DNA of 64,000 nucleotides from Apium graveolens (Eukaryota; Streptophyta; Magnoliopsida; Apiales; Apiaceae), in the NCBI RefSeq assembly GCF_009905375.1, contig NC_133653.1:55308665-55372664 (forward strand). The letters run 5' to 3'. The notes beneath the pieces are model-generated. The model ran no database searches, was not told where the DNA came from, and saw nothing but the letters and a program-made list of their open reading frames with translations. The position numbers and the translations under genes were made by a program. Positions 23,002-34,254 of the stretch are shown here, piece by piece; positions within the stretch are counted from its first letter, which is position 1, and each line of letters opens with the position of its first letter.

Positions 23002-24243
23002 TAAGCGTTATAAACCTCAGAGATGATGGGACGTTAAGATAATAAGTTCACTAAGATAATAAGAACTCTTGCCAAGTTCATAGTCGGACTACCTAACGTA
23101 GTACTGACAGTTAAAACCCTTATGGGAACCCTTATAAATGTAGCGATAGAAGCGTAGTTCGTTATCGTATATGGTAGCGGGACTCCGAACCCTGAAGTTG
23201 AGGAACATCAACGCGATGATGTTTTATTACTAATTGGAGATCAGATTGTGGATCCAATAGAGCGTCCTAATGCAGGACCGGATGATGTTGATATTGAGGA
23301 TGTAGCGGTTGAGGATGTTGTCCTAGAAGGGATTGTTGCTGAGGAGGATCCTGTGGAGGATCCTGACAAGAATGAATAAAGGACCACTGATGAATTGATG
23401 ACCATGGTTAGGTCGACTACCAGAGGTAGGATTGGTCGGTCACTACCAGAGGTTCGTTCAAGTTTGTAAAGACAGTAGCCCCTTTAACGCGGCTTACTCA
23501 TAAGACTGAGAAGTTCGAATAGGCAGAGAAATGCGAGAACAACTTTTAAGAACTGAAGAAAAGGTTGGTGACGGCCCCTATGTTGGCGTTGCCGGAGGGA
23601 AAAAGGAGATTTTGTGATTTGTAAGTGACGCTTCGCATAAGGAATTAGGGTGCTTCTTAGCACAGCAAGATAATCGCGTCTGCGTCAAGACAATTAAGGT
23701 AATATGAAATTTGATATCACCGCCCATGAGCTTAGGCTCGTGGCAATAGTTTTACCCTAAAGATTGGAGGCACTACTTGTATGGAGAGAAGTGCAAGATT
23801 TACACAACCCATAGGAGCTCTAATACCTTTTTACGTAGAAAGAGCTCAATATATGCCAGAGGAGGCAGTTAGAGCTAATCAAGAATAATGATTGGGAGAT
23901 TCTTTATCATTCGGGGAAAGCCAATATGGTGGCTGATGCCCTTAGTAAAAAGGAGAGACTCAAGATGATAATGTCTTTTGGAGAGTTTATAAGAGATTTT
24001 GAGAAAATGGAAATAAAAGTGAAGGTAACCGGAGCCGGTACCGAAAAGCTGTTTGAGATTGCAATACAGCCCGAATTATTGGAAAAGATCATATTGTGCC
24101 AGAAAAAGTTATGAATGAAGGCAGAGAGCCAACAATTAGATAAAAGATTAATATCGAGAAAGATGGTAAGGGAATAATGAGGTATTCCTATAGAATTTGG
24201 GGTTCCAAATGTTTAAGAGCTTAAAGATGAAATCTTAGATGAA
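23002..24243 (+). pseudogene. Element D leader/gag start fused to RT-RNase H-integrase start
   Basis: After the primer site the plus strand codes for an acidic gag-like start (DVAVEDVVLEGIVAEEDP near 23300). Near 23415 this joins an RT thumb segment (GHYQRFVQ-like). RNase H residues follow: SDASHK-like near 23620, then YHSGKANMVADALSKKERL near 23905-23960. It ends with the start of integrase (YRIW-like) near 24200. Element B has the same junctions at 33833 and 33001. Stops are frequent; the longest open piece is 62 codons (23926-24114). Confidence 0.8.
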
Positions 24244-24615
24244 AGCTTTAGCCAGGCTCTTGCCTCGACTAGGTCAACTTGTTCCTTGGAACTCTGAGAG
24301 CTTAACGCTTTAAAGGTCATGAAAGAATTTCCTGCCGCATTGTCCCCTGAGGGTGGTGGTTGGGGATAATAGTCTAAGTTCTCTTTAGACAGGTCAATGA
24401 ATTGCCATATTGGAGTACCGTCTCGGGTCTCCTTTCCTTACTCGACTTTCCATTTCCTTAGTATGGAATGTTTCATCCTTCTCCCATACTTGGGGTTATC
24501 TTGTACGTTAAAATCCTCATTTTCCACTTCATTATGTTATGGGTTCCTTCTATCTTGATGGCGTCCTCCCTGACTATCACATTCAGGGTTTGCTCTAACT
24601 CTTATTCCTCAAACT
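24244..24615 (-). pseudogene. Element D inverted gag fragment
   Basis: This segment matches 32640-33000 of element B in the same window orientation, although D and B run in opposite directions. It is therefore inverted within D. On the minus strand it encodes the gag block VEARAWL near 24260. The left junction forms AAAGCTTT, itself a palindrome. The right junction to the LTR lies in CCTCAAAC, a word also present at the matching LTR position (19082-19089). Confidence 0.85.
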
Positions 24616-27600
24616 ATAAACGAGAACGAAAGTTAAGTGAACCGTATAACAGATCAGCGGTCATTAGCCAAGTAATTAAGAGCTAATCAAAGAGGTTAGT
24701 GATGATGATGTCACCACACCAACAAGAAGATGACAAGTGTGGGAAGATGACATAGGAGGATGACATAAGCATGACCAAAGGGAAGGTATTGTTGGTTGAT
24801 TTCAAGCCACACAAATTTTACCATGGTTAAAAGGTAATTAACAAAACAAAAGGATATCAACCAAGCTTTTTATGCACAAAGATCAAGAAAACAAAGCAAG
24901 CTTCTCTCTCCCCCCTTTTCATCTTCTTCATTTCGAATTTTTCACCAAAATGGTGAATTAGAAATTCAAAACACAAGCTATACTCCATGGAAAATTATAA
25001 GGTTTGTTTCTTTGGATCCTATATTTCATAACTAAGAAGAGCAAGTAGTTTGAGTGCTTGAATCAAAGGTTTTCTATCTCAAACAAATCATTTTAGTTTA
25101 GGGTGAATAGTAACTTTCAAGAACAAATTTGTGATTCTTGATTTTATTTGCAAGGTCAAGGTAGCTTAAGCATATATTAAGGCTTCCATGGACATTCCAA
25201 GGATCTTTCATGGATTAAAAGCTTCAAGGAAGGTATAATATCTTAACCAAGATTTGTTATTGAATGTTAAGAGCATAATATGAGTAATATAGTTCATGAG
25301 AGGCTTGATGGTTGTGTATGTAGAGATTAGTTGGTTTTGGGTTGTTTTTGGAGTTGTAAATCTTGGTTGTTGATTAATGAACTTAAGTGTAGTTTAAATT
25401 CATGATAAAGAATAGTATAAATTGTTAATGTTGAGTTGTTGGGGCTGTTATGATAAAGTATGGATGGAGTTTTGATTGGGTTGTGAATTGGGATTGATTG
25501 GTGGTTGAATTGGTTGGTAAAATTTTGGGAAATCGCGTAAACATAGCCGTCGTAATGTCCGATTTTCTTTGGACTGTTTTTGTGCATAACATTAGGACCC
25601 GAGAACCCACTGCTAGATTATGACCACTGCCATGTTTAGATATCTCATGTTACGAGCTTCGTTTTGATATGTAGTTCGTTTGATTCCGATGTACGGTTTA
25701 GGAAAAACGACCGTTTTAAGTAACGGCGTTTCGCGAACGAAACATTTCCCCTCGCCTTACTTTGAAACCTTGGTTAAAGACCTTAAAGGACTAATTGGAG
25801 TATGAAACAATTATGTAAGGTGGATTAGGTAGTTGGTAAGGTACTCGCGAAAGAATCTCCATAAAACCCTTAATGGTTAATTTATTAAAAATGGTGGAGC
25901 CGAGAGTACTCGAGCGACTTAAGTAAACCGTTAAGCGCGAAAGCGAACATTAGGACTCTAAATGGTTAAAGTCTAGTTTCTTAAGCGACCGGGGTTTAAT
26001 TCCGACTTATGTTGTTGTTCATAGGTTATCGGACCCACTCTAAGCGTAAGTCTATCCGGGAGCACTCAGGCAAGTTTTCTACCCGATATACTGTTGTTGT
26101 GATGTAAATATATGTATATGCATTATCTTGTGATAGTGCATGATTGTTATTAGCAAATTTTGCGATATATTGGAGCATGCTGATATGGTATATATGCATG
26201 TCTGTTTCGTAATCTGGTTATCTATCTGTTGATTTCAATGCTTATAGTTGCATAATACCTATGCTAGAAATAAGCAAGTAGTTGCGTATACCCTTAGTAT
26301 AGGGGATAAAAGGTGAACATATTTCTAAACCGGGAGTCGATGTTCCCGAGTATATATATATATATATATATTTATTTATATATATATATATATGGATATA
26401 GTTTTTAAAACTATTAATCGAATAAGGTTTATTCGATAACTTTAACTTTATTTTATTATTGAATATTATTTCGAATATTATTCGAAGGCGTATGACTCCT
26501 TTACATTATTTATTGAATATTATTTGAATATTCATTTGAGGATGTATGACTCCTTTATTTTATTTAATGAATATTATTTATAATATTCATTCGAGGTATT
26601 ATGACTCAGCTTATTTTATTTATTGAATATTATTTGAATATTCATTTGAGGATCTATGACTCCGATTATTTGCTGAGGTATATTCTTTATTTTATTAAAG
26701 AATAAGGTGTCAATAATCAAACTTATTTTCGATTATTCAAATAAAGATAATACTTTCATATAAGTATATCTTTGGTTATTTAATACTCGTTTCAAGTATA
26801 AATTTTAATACTTCTACTTCAATTATTTTTATAAAGATTATTCTTTATGGGAATATTATTTAAATAATAATATTCAGTCATTTTCTAAATATTCTGGGGA
26901 CTGATTTACTTCATTAAATCAGCCTTACTCCAAACACTCTTTAAAGTGTTTTCGAGTCTTCAAAATGATTTTTAAAAGTCAGAGCGGATCCCAAAACTCA
27001 TTTTTATATTTAAGATCTTCCTTTTTAAAGGGGATTTAAATACTCGCTCAAAACCTGGGGAATCCGGCTCTGTGGTGTATTTTATATTCGCAACGAGGTT
27101 GCAGATTTGGTAAATGAATTGATTACTTGCCCAACGTTCGGGAAGTAAGCCCATCTCATTGAGTCGGCATAAGCGACAGGCCGGGGTACGGTCTATTATT
27201 GTGTAAGTGGCTGGGTGGCAGTCCATCAACGCGTGAGGGGCCGGGGTACGGTCTAGCGCGAGGTCCTAATGCGGCCAGGGTGATGACCGGTGAGGAATTC
27301 ATCCATCTACAGTAGAAAAGGTTACTTATTGGTATCTTTGCCTGATCAGCGAGATATCGGGTTTATGCCAAAATTCTTTTCCTTTCCAAAATTCATTGGA
27401 TGTTTCAAACTCTGTTCATACTTTACATAACAGAGGTTCCAGGAAATGTTTAAGAGATATATATATGTGGATATATATATATCGGGACTAAATAAAGTAT
27501 CTCGTAACTTTATTTCATTCAATAATATTTCAAAGATTGAATCTATTCAAATCTTGTCTTGTAGTCTCATCTATGTGATGAACTTTTGAAACTGGTTATA

Positions 27601-28511
27601 ACTTGAACGGTGGTAGTTCAAGTAGTATTGGGAAAGATATAAGTATATTGGGGTATTTGGTAACCTCATCTTTTAAACTTATATCTAATTAATAATTGTC
27701 TTATGAATGACAAAGATTTTCAGAAAAACGTTGAGACAAGGTTAGATGTATGAGATCACCTTGCAACGATATTTTTTTTATATATACAGTTATACACTGG
27801 GATTTTGTGTATATTATGCATGGAAGAGGACTTCCAATATTTTGAAAAGTATATATGTATATATACTGAATATTTTGCGACTTCATCGCATTAAGATATC
27901 AAACTTGGTTCATTTCTTTTGACCAAGACTTTCATGAGTACTATGAGAAGGCTCATATACTAGTAAGTATATACTAGTAATTATCTTACACACGATAAAA
28001 GATTCTAGTAAGTATCCATTTAGATACTTATATTATTGTTATCACTATATATTATCTTGCGAGCTGTAAGGCTCACTCTTGCTTTATTTCTTCATCACAC
28101 AACAACAGTTAGGAAAGATGGCCAGACTCCAGCAGACCCAGCGCAAGCGCGTGGGAAGCGTCCCGCGTCTTCCCGATGATGTTGTGGCTGCTATAGCTGC
28201 AGAGGTAGATCTATTGGTAGATCAGGCATTCTATTTTTGAGAATCAATTATGTATAATTATAACTTGTGGCAGATAATGGCAATTAACTGTAAATTATCA
28301 AGTAATCATTTTGGGTTGTAATAACTTTTAAATTGTGGATTCAAAGACTTGTACTTATTTAAATTTCATCTCTGAGACAATAACGGGTTGTGGTGTGTGT
28401 TAGTGTGGGGTCACAGCATAAGGTTATTTATTATTGATTTAGTGAAGTGATATTATGGAAAGAAAGACCGTGACGACCCGGATCCCCGACCCCGGATCTG
28501 GGGGTGTTACA
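24616..28511 (+). mobile_element. Element D 3' LTR, 5'-truncated
   Basis: It matches 19091-22985 almost base for base and ends GGGGGTGTTACA before the target duplication. The first 351 bases of U3 and the polypurine tract are absent. Differences seen include single changes near 24654, 25613 and 25641, one inserted base near 27181, and TA-run length. Confidence 0.95.
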
Positions 28512-28516
28512 CACTT

Positions 28517-28666
28517 ATATACCATATAGAGTACTAATAAGATCTCAGAATAACAATAAAAGAACCTCTACAAAGTGTGGTATGAAAAGTTTTCTTATTC
28601 AGCATAATCAGCAAAATCACTATTCATAAGGGTTTCAAAAAAATTCCAAAAATTGGGGTTATTACA
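28517..28666 (-). mobile_element. Element B 3' LTR, right part
   Basis: These are the last 150 bases of B's LTR, matching 38113-38268, and resume directly after D's target duplication. The segment ends GGTTATTACA beside the polypurine tract. Confidence 0.95.
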
Positions 28667-28679
28667 GTCTCCCCTCCTT
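28667..28679 (-). other. Element B polypurine tract
   Basis: The minus strand reads AAGGAGGGGAGAC directly before TGTAATAACC, the LTR start. It marks B's 3' end. Confidence 0.85.
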
Positions 28680-28689
28680 AAAAGGATTC

Positions 28690-30860
28690 TGTCCCGAAAT
28701 CAGATAGAAAATGAATAGGGATACTCTCTTTGCATTGCACTTTCTAACTCTCGAGTAAATTTTCCCACATTGTGGTCTTACCACCAAACTCTGCCTAGTT
28801 TGATAACCCTTCTCCTAAGAACTTGTTCCTTTTCAATCTATAACCCTTCCTGGTTGCTCCATATAGGTTACGTCGGGTTGCATGTCTATGCGCTCATATG
28901 CCCCTTTTTGTCTGGAATTCGAATTATACTTCCTTAATATTGATACGTGGAACACGTTATGAACTTGCTACATGTTCGGGGGTAGGGCTAGCTCATATGC
29001 TAACTTCCCAATACGTCTTAATACCTCAAAGGGTCCAACAATTCGTGGGCTTAGCTTTCCTTTCTTTCCGAACCTCATCCACCCTTTCCAAGGGAATACC
29101 TATAACAACACTAGGTCCCCTACTTCCTATTCCTTGTCCTTTCATGTCAAATCAACATACTTCGTGTGCCCATCTTGGGCTACTACCAGCCGTCCTCTGA
29201 TTAAATCTATTATATCCTTGGTCCTTTGGACCACTGCTGGTCTAATCATCTTGCGCTCTGTAACATCATCATATCATAAGGGAGATCGACATTGTCTTCC
29301 CTCAAGGATCTTATAAGGTGACATCTTGATAATGACATATGATCTATTGTCGTAAGAAAACTCAATCCGTGTTAAGTGACCATTTCAAATTAATTCAAGT
29401 CTATTACACAGACTCTCATCATAGCTTCTAGCATTATAGCTTTTGCTTCTCAATATCCATTCTTTTCCAGTTCGTAGTCATTACTATCTTCCGTACATAA
29501 TACTATACTGGTTACACTTTTGCTCGTTAGCATTCTATAACCTTTTAATAATTACGTCAACCTTAGTATCATGAACTCATAATTACGTCAACCTTAGTAT
29601 CACGAACGCGTTAGATTCGGAATACCACCGCACTGATACTACTCCTTTCTAGCTGCTTCTATCTTTGAAAGCTTGATCCATCGTATAGAAGTAAAAGAAT
29701 TTATTGAGAGATCACTATGATCATGAACACTTGTTATATCGCATAGTTAGTACAGAAGGTGGCCAGCCTTTAGTACTTGACAAGCAATTAAATAACATGT
29801 GGTATCCTACTAGGCTTCTATCACACAGATAGATAGTCATTCGGCAATACCTCCCCTTCTGGAAGGGTTGTTCTTCTCAGCTTACATGAAATGAAAAGAA
29901 GAGAAAAGAACAAATTGAAGAGAATTGTATATATGTAAAAAATATTGCCATAAAATATCTGGCTTGGAATCTACCTCTGAACTATAGAGGTTTGTCATAG
30001 GAGAACAAAACATATACGTATTTATATCAACATCTAGTATTATAGCATCATATTTCACATGCCTAAATATTTTTTCTATTCCGTCCATCATTCTATGGAC
30101 CCATGCTCTTCCTCGAGCTTATACACAATCACCTTTGAAACTCCCTCGACATCGAAAATCGAATCTGGGATCTCATTCTAGACATCGTTACTAGAATTCT
30201 ATGCTTGCATCGCATCCTTCCTCGTATAGTCATACGACCCTCTACTGATAAGGAGGAATAAATATTCAATAGGTAAATAATCTACTTAATTAGTCTATTT
30301 AATGATAACTTATACATCACCACGACCCAATTAGTGGTACTCAATCTCAACATTCATTACAATACAACTCTCACAGTTGTCATTGTCTCATTATTCATAG
30401 ACTCATTGGAACATTACTATGGTCCACCACTGACCTACTGTAGTCATTCGCTTTCCATGAAGTCTTAATAGCTAACCATACGGAGTCCATACATATCGTA
30501 TCGAATTCTTCTAAGGAGGTAAAATGATCACCGTTCATGATTCATGAAGAACACTCCTGATCCTGACGTACATTCATGACATGAAGCAGATAAAATGCAG
30601 AAGAGTTTTAATGAAAGCAACGATAGTAGGTTAATACCATTCTTAATCATATGTCTATATTAGGAGACATGAAACTGAAAGGTTCATTTAGTCCTTTTTG
30701 AAACATGGTCCTGGCTTATTCTCAAGATAGTTCCTTCTAAGATAGATAGCCCGCTAATGGCGATTACACGAATTAAACCTTTACCAAACTACTATTACGA
30801 TTGGGTATTGCACAGTCATCAGAAGGAATGTCAATCTTCCAAACCATAATACAACCTTCA
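28690..30860 (-). pseudogene. Element B integrase with chromodomain tail (remnant)
   Basis: From 29150 downwards the minus strand reads KGKLSPRIVGPFEVLRRIGK, then LAYELALPP and HNVFHVSILRKY near 28930. A tail with YMEQPGRV, KEQVLRRRVIKL and ELESAMQREYP ends near 28710. These are the integrase C-terminal module and the chromodomain-like end of chromoviruses, which is thought to steer insertion into heterochromatin. The core further upstream (29330-30860) is too decayed to place the catalytic residues. Open frames on the plus strand at 28898-29316 lie antisense to it. Confidence 0.75.
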
Positions 30861-31010
30861 CGGCTTCAACCATTATCACTGCATTCCTCTGGCACGAGTG
30901 CCTATAATTGCTCTCTTGCACTTAGAGTGTCGGCCACCTCATTGGCCTTTCCTGATACTAATAGTTCCTTATAATCAATGTCTTTTAACCACCTTCAACT
31001 AAATTTTCTA
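30861..31010 (-). pseudogene. Element B RNase H C-terminal remnant
   Basis: The minus strand near 31000-30900 reads RWLKDIDYKELLVSGKANEV, then ADTLSAREQL. This matches the end of Tekay RNase H, with HPGKANVVADALSRK in relatives. It is a second copy of this region within B; the better-preserved one is at 33138-33398. Confidence 0.65.
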
Positions 31011-32299
31011 CCTTATTTCAATCACTGCTTAGGTGAAAATGCTTTTCTTAAGTCCTGGTGAGAAAGAAAAAAAATCACCATTTTTCCATAAGTCATTGCC
31101 TTAGTCTTTAGATGTGAACATTGTCACGGCTGACTCTCGAACATACTTAGGACGTCTCTTATCATGGGTCCTTCTTGTTTTCACCAATATTGACCCTCAT
31201 TGGGTCGATCTATACTTTCTTATGGTTCAACACGTGCCCCACCTGGCATTATTATAATTACGTCATATTTCCTTTATTAAAATTTCTATTCTTGAGAACT
31301 TTGAATATTACCTTTTCCTTGTAAAACCTTTAAGGTTATCCTTGAATCGCTCCTCCTGTATTCCGTAGATACAGGGATATCAAAATACCATTTACTAATA
31401 CTAGAACCATTGTCTATGTACTTCTAAAAATTTTCTCTACTGATCTTTAAAGGTTGTTGTTACCATAATCCTTTTTAATTTATACTTCCAAAACTCATGA
31501 TGTCCCTATTAAGGGCGAAATGCCAACCTTTATGCATTCCCCAAGGATTCATCTCAAGTTATCGAGGTTCTATCCTTAATTCCACCTTTAAAAAGGTACA
31601 TGCATCCTTCCATGGATAAATCAAGTCATATATCCCTGATAAGGGTATCTTATTCAATCATTCCCACCTCGATAGTATATGCCTAATTTCACAATAACAT
31701 CTGTATTCAAAATGAGGTCAATCAATATGGCCTCCAAAAGATAAGAACAGTTATCCGCTTTTCTTGCCTGATTCAGTAATGATAACAGGGATGTTCTAGA
31801 AGATGTTGGTCGTGTTCAACGTGAACCTTTTAGTTCTAACTACTCATTTACCTCTTTTATTTATCTCAACAGTCATCTCAATGTTGGGATATCTTTCACA
31901 CCTAGCGTCTCCGTTTCTGGGTATCATGCCCCCGGTCTTACACTTCACATTCTTGAAGGTCACTTCCTTCATCCAATTTTCCTAATTTCTTACTTTCTTG
32001 TCTCCTCAGTCCATCCGTGTTTCCTTATTAATCAATCGATCTATCTCAAATTTTCATCGAATAATGTCAACTTTAAGGGAATTAACTTTATGTATCGCTT
32101 ACGCCTTCAAACCTTAAATTTATCTCATGATCAGTCACCATCGCGCTGATGATGACACACTTCTCTATATTTATTGTAAGGGTTTCTTAGGGTTTCCCAT
32201 ACCTAACTTCCTTATCACTTCTCAACTCTATTTCCTTTATATCCCTTTATACTCCTTCCCTTTTCAGTCTTTTATTTTCGTTTCCATTACAACCATTAC
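31011..32299 (-). other. Element B decayed middle, probably protease and RT
   Basis: By order this should hold protease and RT. I could not recover the active-site DSG or the YxDD motif in any frame. No other feature is visible here. Confidence 0.35.
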
Positions 32300-33000
32300 A
32301 TGAACCAACACAACATAAGCATTGATTTCAAACATCCCGTCATTCTGGATTCGTGTCCTCAGAACGAATCTTGACAACTTTTACAACTTAGATTCATAAT
32401 TCATCATACTCGTCCGCTTTTGTTCTGGCTCTAAAGCTTTTACACTACCTCCATAACCTTGGGAAGTACTTTCCCGAAAACAATTGTCTGAACTTTAATC
32501 AGTTTATTATAACCTCTGTCTCCGTGCCTTTCTTGGCCTTTCACCAACGGGTGGCCTCTCTCTTAGGGGGGTAAGTGACAAAAACAGTCTTTTGTGCTTC
32601 GTCAATCATTTAGAATCTCAAATGATTCCTATATTTCCTTTAGCCAGGCTCTTGCCTCGACTGGGTCAACCTGTTCCTTGGAACTCTGAGAGCTTAGCGA
32701 CTTAAAGGTCATGAAAGGATTTCCTACCGCATTGTTTCCTCAAGGTGGTGGTTGGGAATAAAAGTATAAGTTATATTTAGACAGGTCCATGAATTTCTGT
32801 ATAGGAGTACCATCTCGGGTCTCCTTTCCTTACTCGACTTCTGTTTCCTTAGTCTGAACGTCCTCCTCCCCATAATCGGGGTCATCCTACATGTTTTAAA
32901 TCCTCATTTTCCACTTCATTATGTTATGGGTTCTATCTATCTTGATGGCGACCTCCCTGACTATCACGTTCAGGGTTTGCTCTAAATCTTATTCCTCAAA
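32300..33000 (-). pseudogene. Element B gag core (remnant)
   Basis: The minus strand near 32670 reads DPVEARAWLKEI, followed by SFEIL. This is the conserved start of the Tekay capsid domain. Upstream parts toward 33000 are degraded. Its location, downstream of an integrase start, is abnormal. The same segment appears inverted in element D at 24244-24615. Confidence 0.7.
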
Positions 33001-33832
33001 CTAACTTTCATCTAAGATCTCATCTTTAAGCTCTTGAACATTTGGAACCCAAATTCTGTAGGAATACCTCATTATTCCCTTATCATCTTTCTCGGTATTA
33101 ATCTCTTATCTATTTGTTGGCTCTCTGCCTTCATTCATCACTTTTTCTGGCATAATATGTTCTTTTCCAATAATTCGGGCTGTATTACAATCTCAAACAG
33201 CTTTTCGGTACCGGCTCCGGTTACCTTCACTTCTATTTCCATTTTCTCAAAATCTCTTATCAACTCTCCCAAAGTCATTTTCATCTTGAGTCTCTCTTTT
33301 ATACTAAGGGCATTAGCCACCATTTTGGCTTTCCCTGGATGATAAAGAATCTCATTATCGTAATCCTTGATTAGCTCTAACCACCTCCTCTGACGCATGT
33401 TGAGCTCTTTCTGCGTGAAAATGTACTAGAGAACTTATGGTTTATGTTAATCTCGCACTTTTCTCCATACAAGTAATGCCTCCAATCTTTAGGACAAAAC
33501 TATTGCCATGAGCCCAAGCTCATGGGTGGGGATATCGAATTTTATATTCCCTTAATTGTCTTGACGCGTACGCGATTACCTTGCTGTGCTGTATAAGAAG
33601 CACCCTAATTCCTTATGTGAAGCGTCACTACACATCACAAAATCTCCTTTTTCCATCCGGCAATGCCAACATAGGGGCCGCCACCAACCTTTGCTTTAGT
33701 TCTTAAAAGCTTTTCTCGCATTTCTCTGTCCATTCAAACTTCTCAGTCTTACGAGTAAGCCGCGTTAAAGGGGCTACTATCTTTACAAACTTGAACGAAC
33801 CTCCGGTAGTGACCGGCCAATCCTACCTCTGG
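33001..33832 (-). pseudogene. Element B displaced RT thumb-RNase H-integrase start
   Basis: Beginning at 33832 the minus strand reads GLAGHYRRFVQ (RT thumb). RNase H sequence follows, and then an 86-codon open frame (33138-33398) with [20 protein letters not shown] and [16 protein letters not shown]. The integrase start (GIMRYSYRIWVPNVQELK) is near 33070. The block sits between gag start and gag core. D shares both the upstream and the downstream break, so the arrangement predates D's insertion. Confidence 0.8.
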
Positions 33833-34238
33833 TAGTTTCCCTAACCATGGTCATCAATTCCTCAGTGGTCCTTTATTCATTCTTGTCAGGATCCTCCTCA
33901 GCAACAATCCCTTCTAGGACAACATCCTCGACCGCTACATCCTCAATATAAACATCATCTGGTCCTGCGTTAGGACGCTCTATCGGATCCACAATCCGAT
34001 CTCCAATTAGTAATAAAACATCATCGCGCTGTTGCTCCTCAACCTCAGGGTTCGGAGTCCCGCTACTATATACGATAACGAACTACGCTTCTATCATGAT
34101 ATTTATAAGGGTTCCCATAAGGGTTTTAACTGTCAATACTACGTTAGGTAGCCCGACTATGAACTTGGCAAGAGTTCTTATTATCTTAGTGAACTTATTA
34201 TCTTAACGTCACATCATCTCTGAGGTTTATAACGCTTA
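33833..34238 (-). pseudogene. Element B leader and gag N-terminus
   Basis: Downstream of the primer site the minus strand codes for an acidic stretch (ERPNAGPDDV, EDVAVEDVVLEGIVAEEDP) and ELMTMVRETTRG, then fuses to RT. A stop lies after PDKNE. It corresponds closely to 23010-23410 in D, which has one extra repeat of the EEDPVEDP type. Confidence 0.65.
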
Positions 34239-34250
34239 GCTCTGATACCA
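34239..34250 (-). other. Element B primer-binding site (tRNA-Met type)
   Basis: GCTCTGATACCA is the reverse complement of TGGTATCAGAGC. It lies four bases from the LTR end at 34255. Confidence 0.95.
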
Positions 34251-34254
34251 TTTC

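Larger units (their letters stand above)
18740..28511 (+). mobile_element. Element D: young, internally deleted Tekay element
   Basis: Its 5' LTR is 18740-22985 (4246 bp), the interior only 22986-24615 (1.6 kb), and its 3' LTR 24616-28511, which lacks the first 351 bases. The outer ends (TG...CA) and the CACTT target duplication are intact. Where the LTRs overlap (3.9 kb) I count about four to six differences, so the insertion is recent. LTR termini and interior show the same family as B, in opposite orientation. No coding capacity remains, so movement must have depended on proteins from another element. Confidence 0.95.

Noticed and set aside
28898..29316. Two overlapping plus-strand open frames of 100 and 114 codons
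   Set aside because: They are antisense to element B's integrase C-terminus, which is clearly recognisable on the minus strand; no domain on the plus strand.
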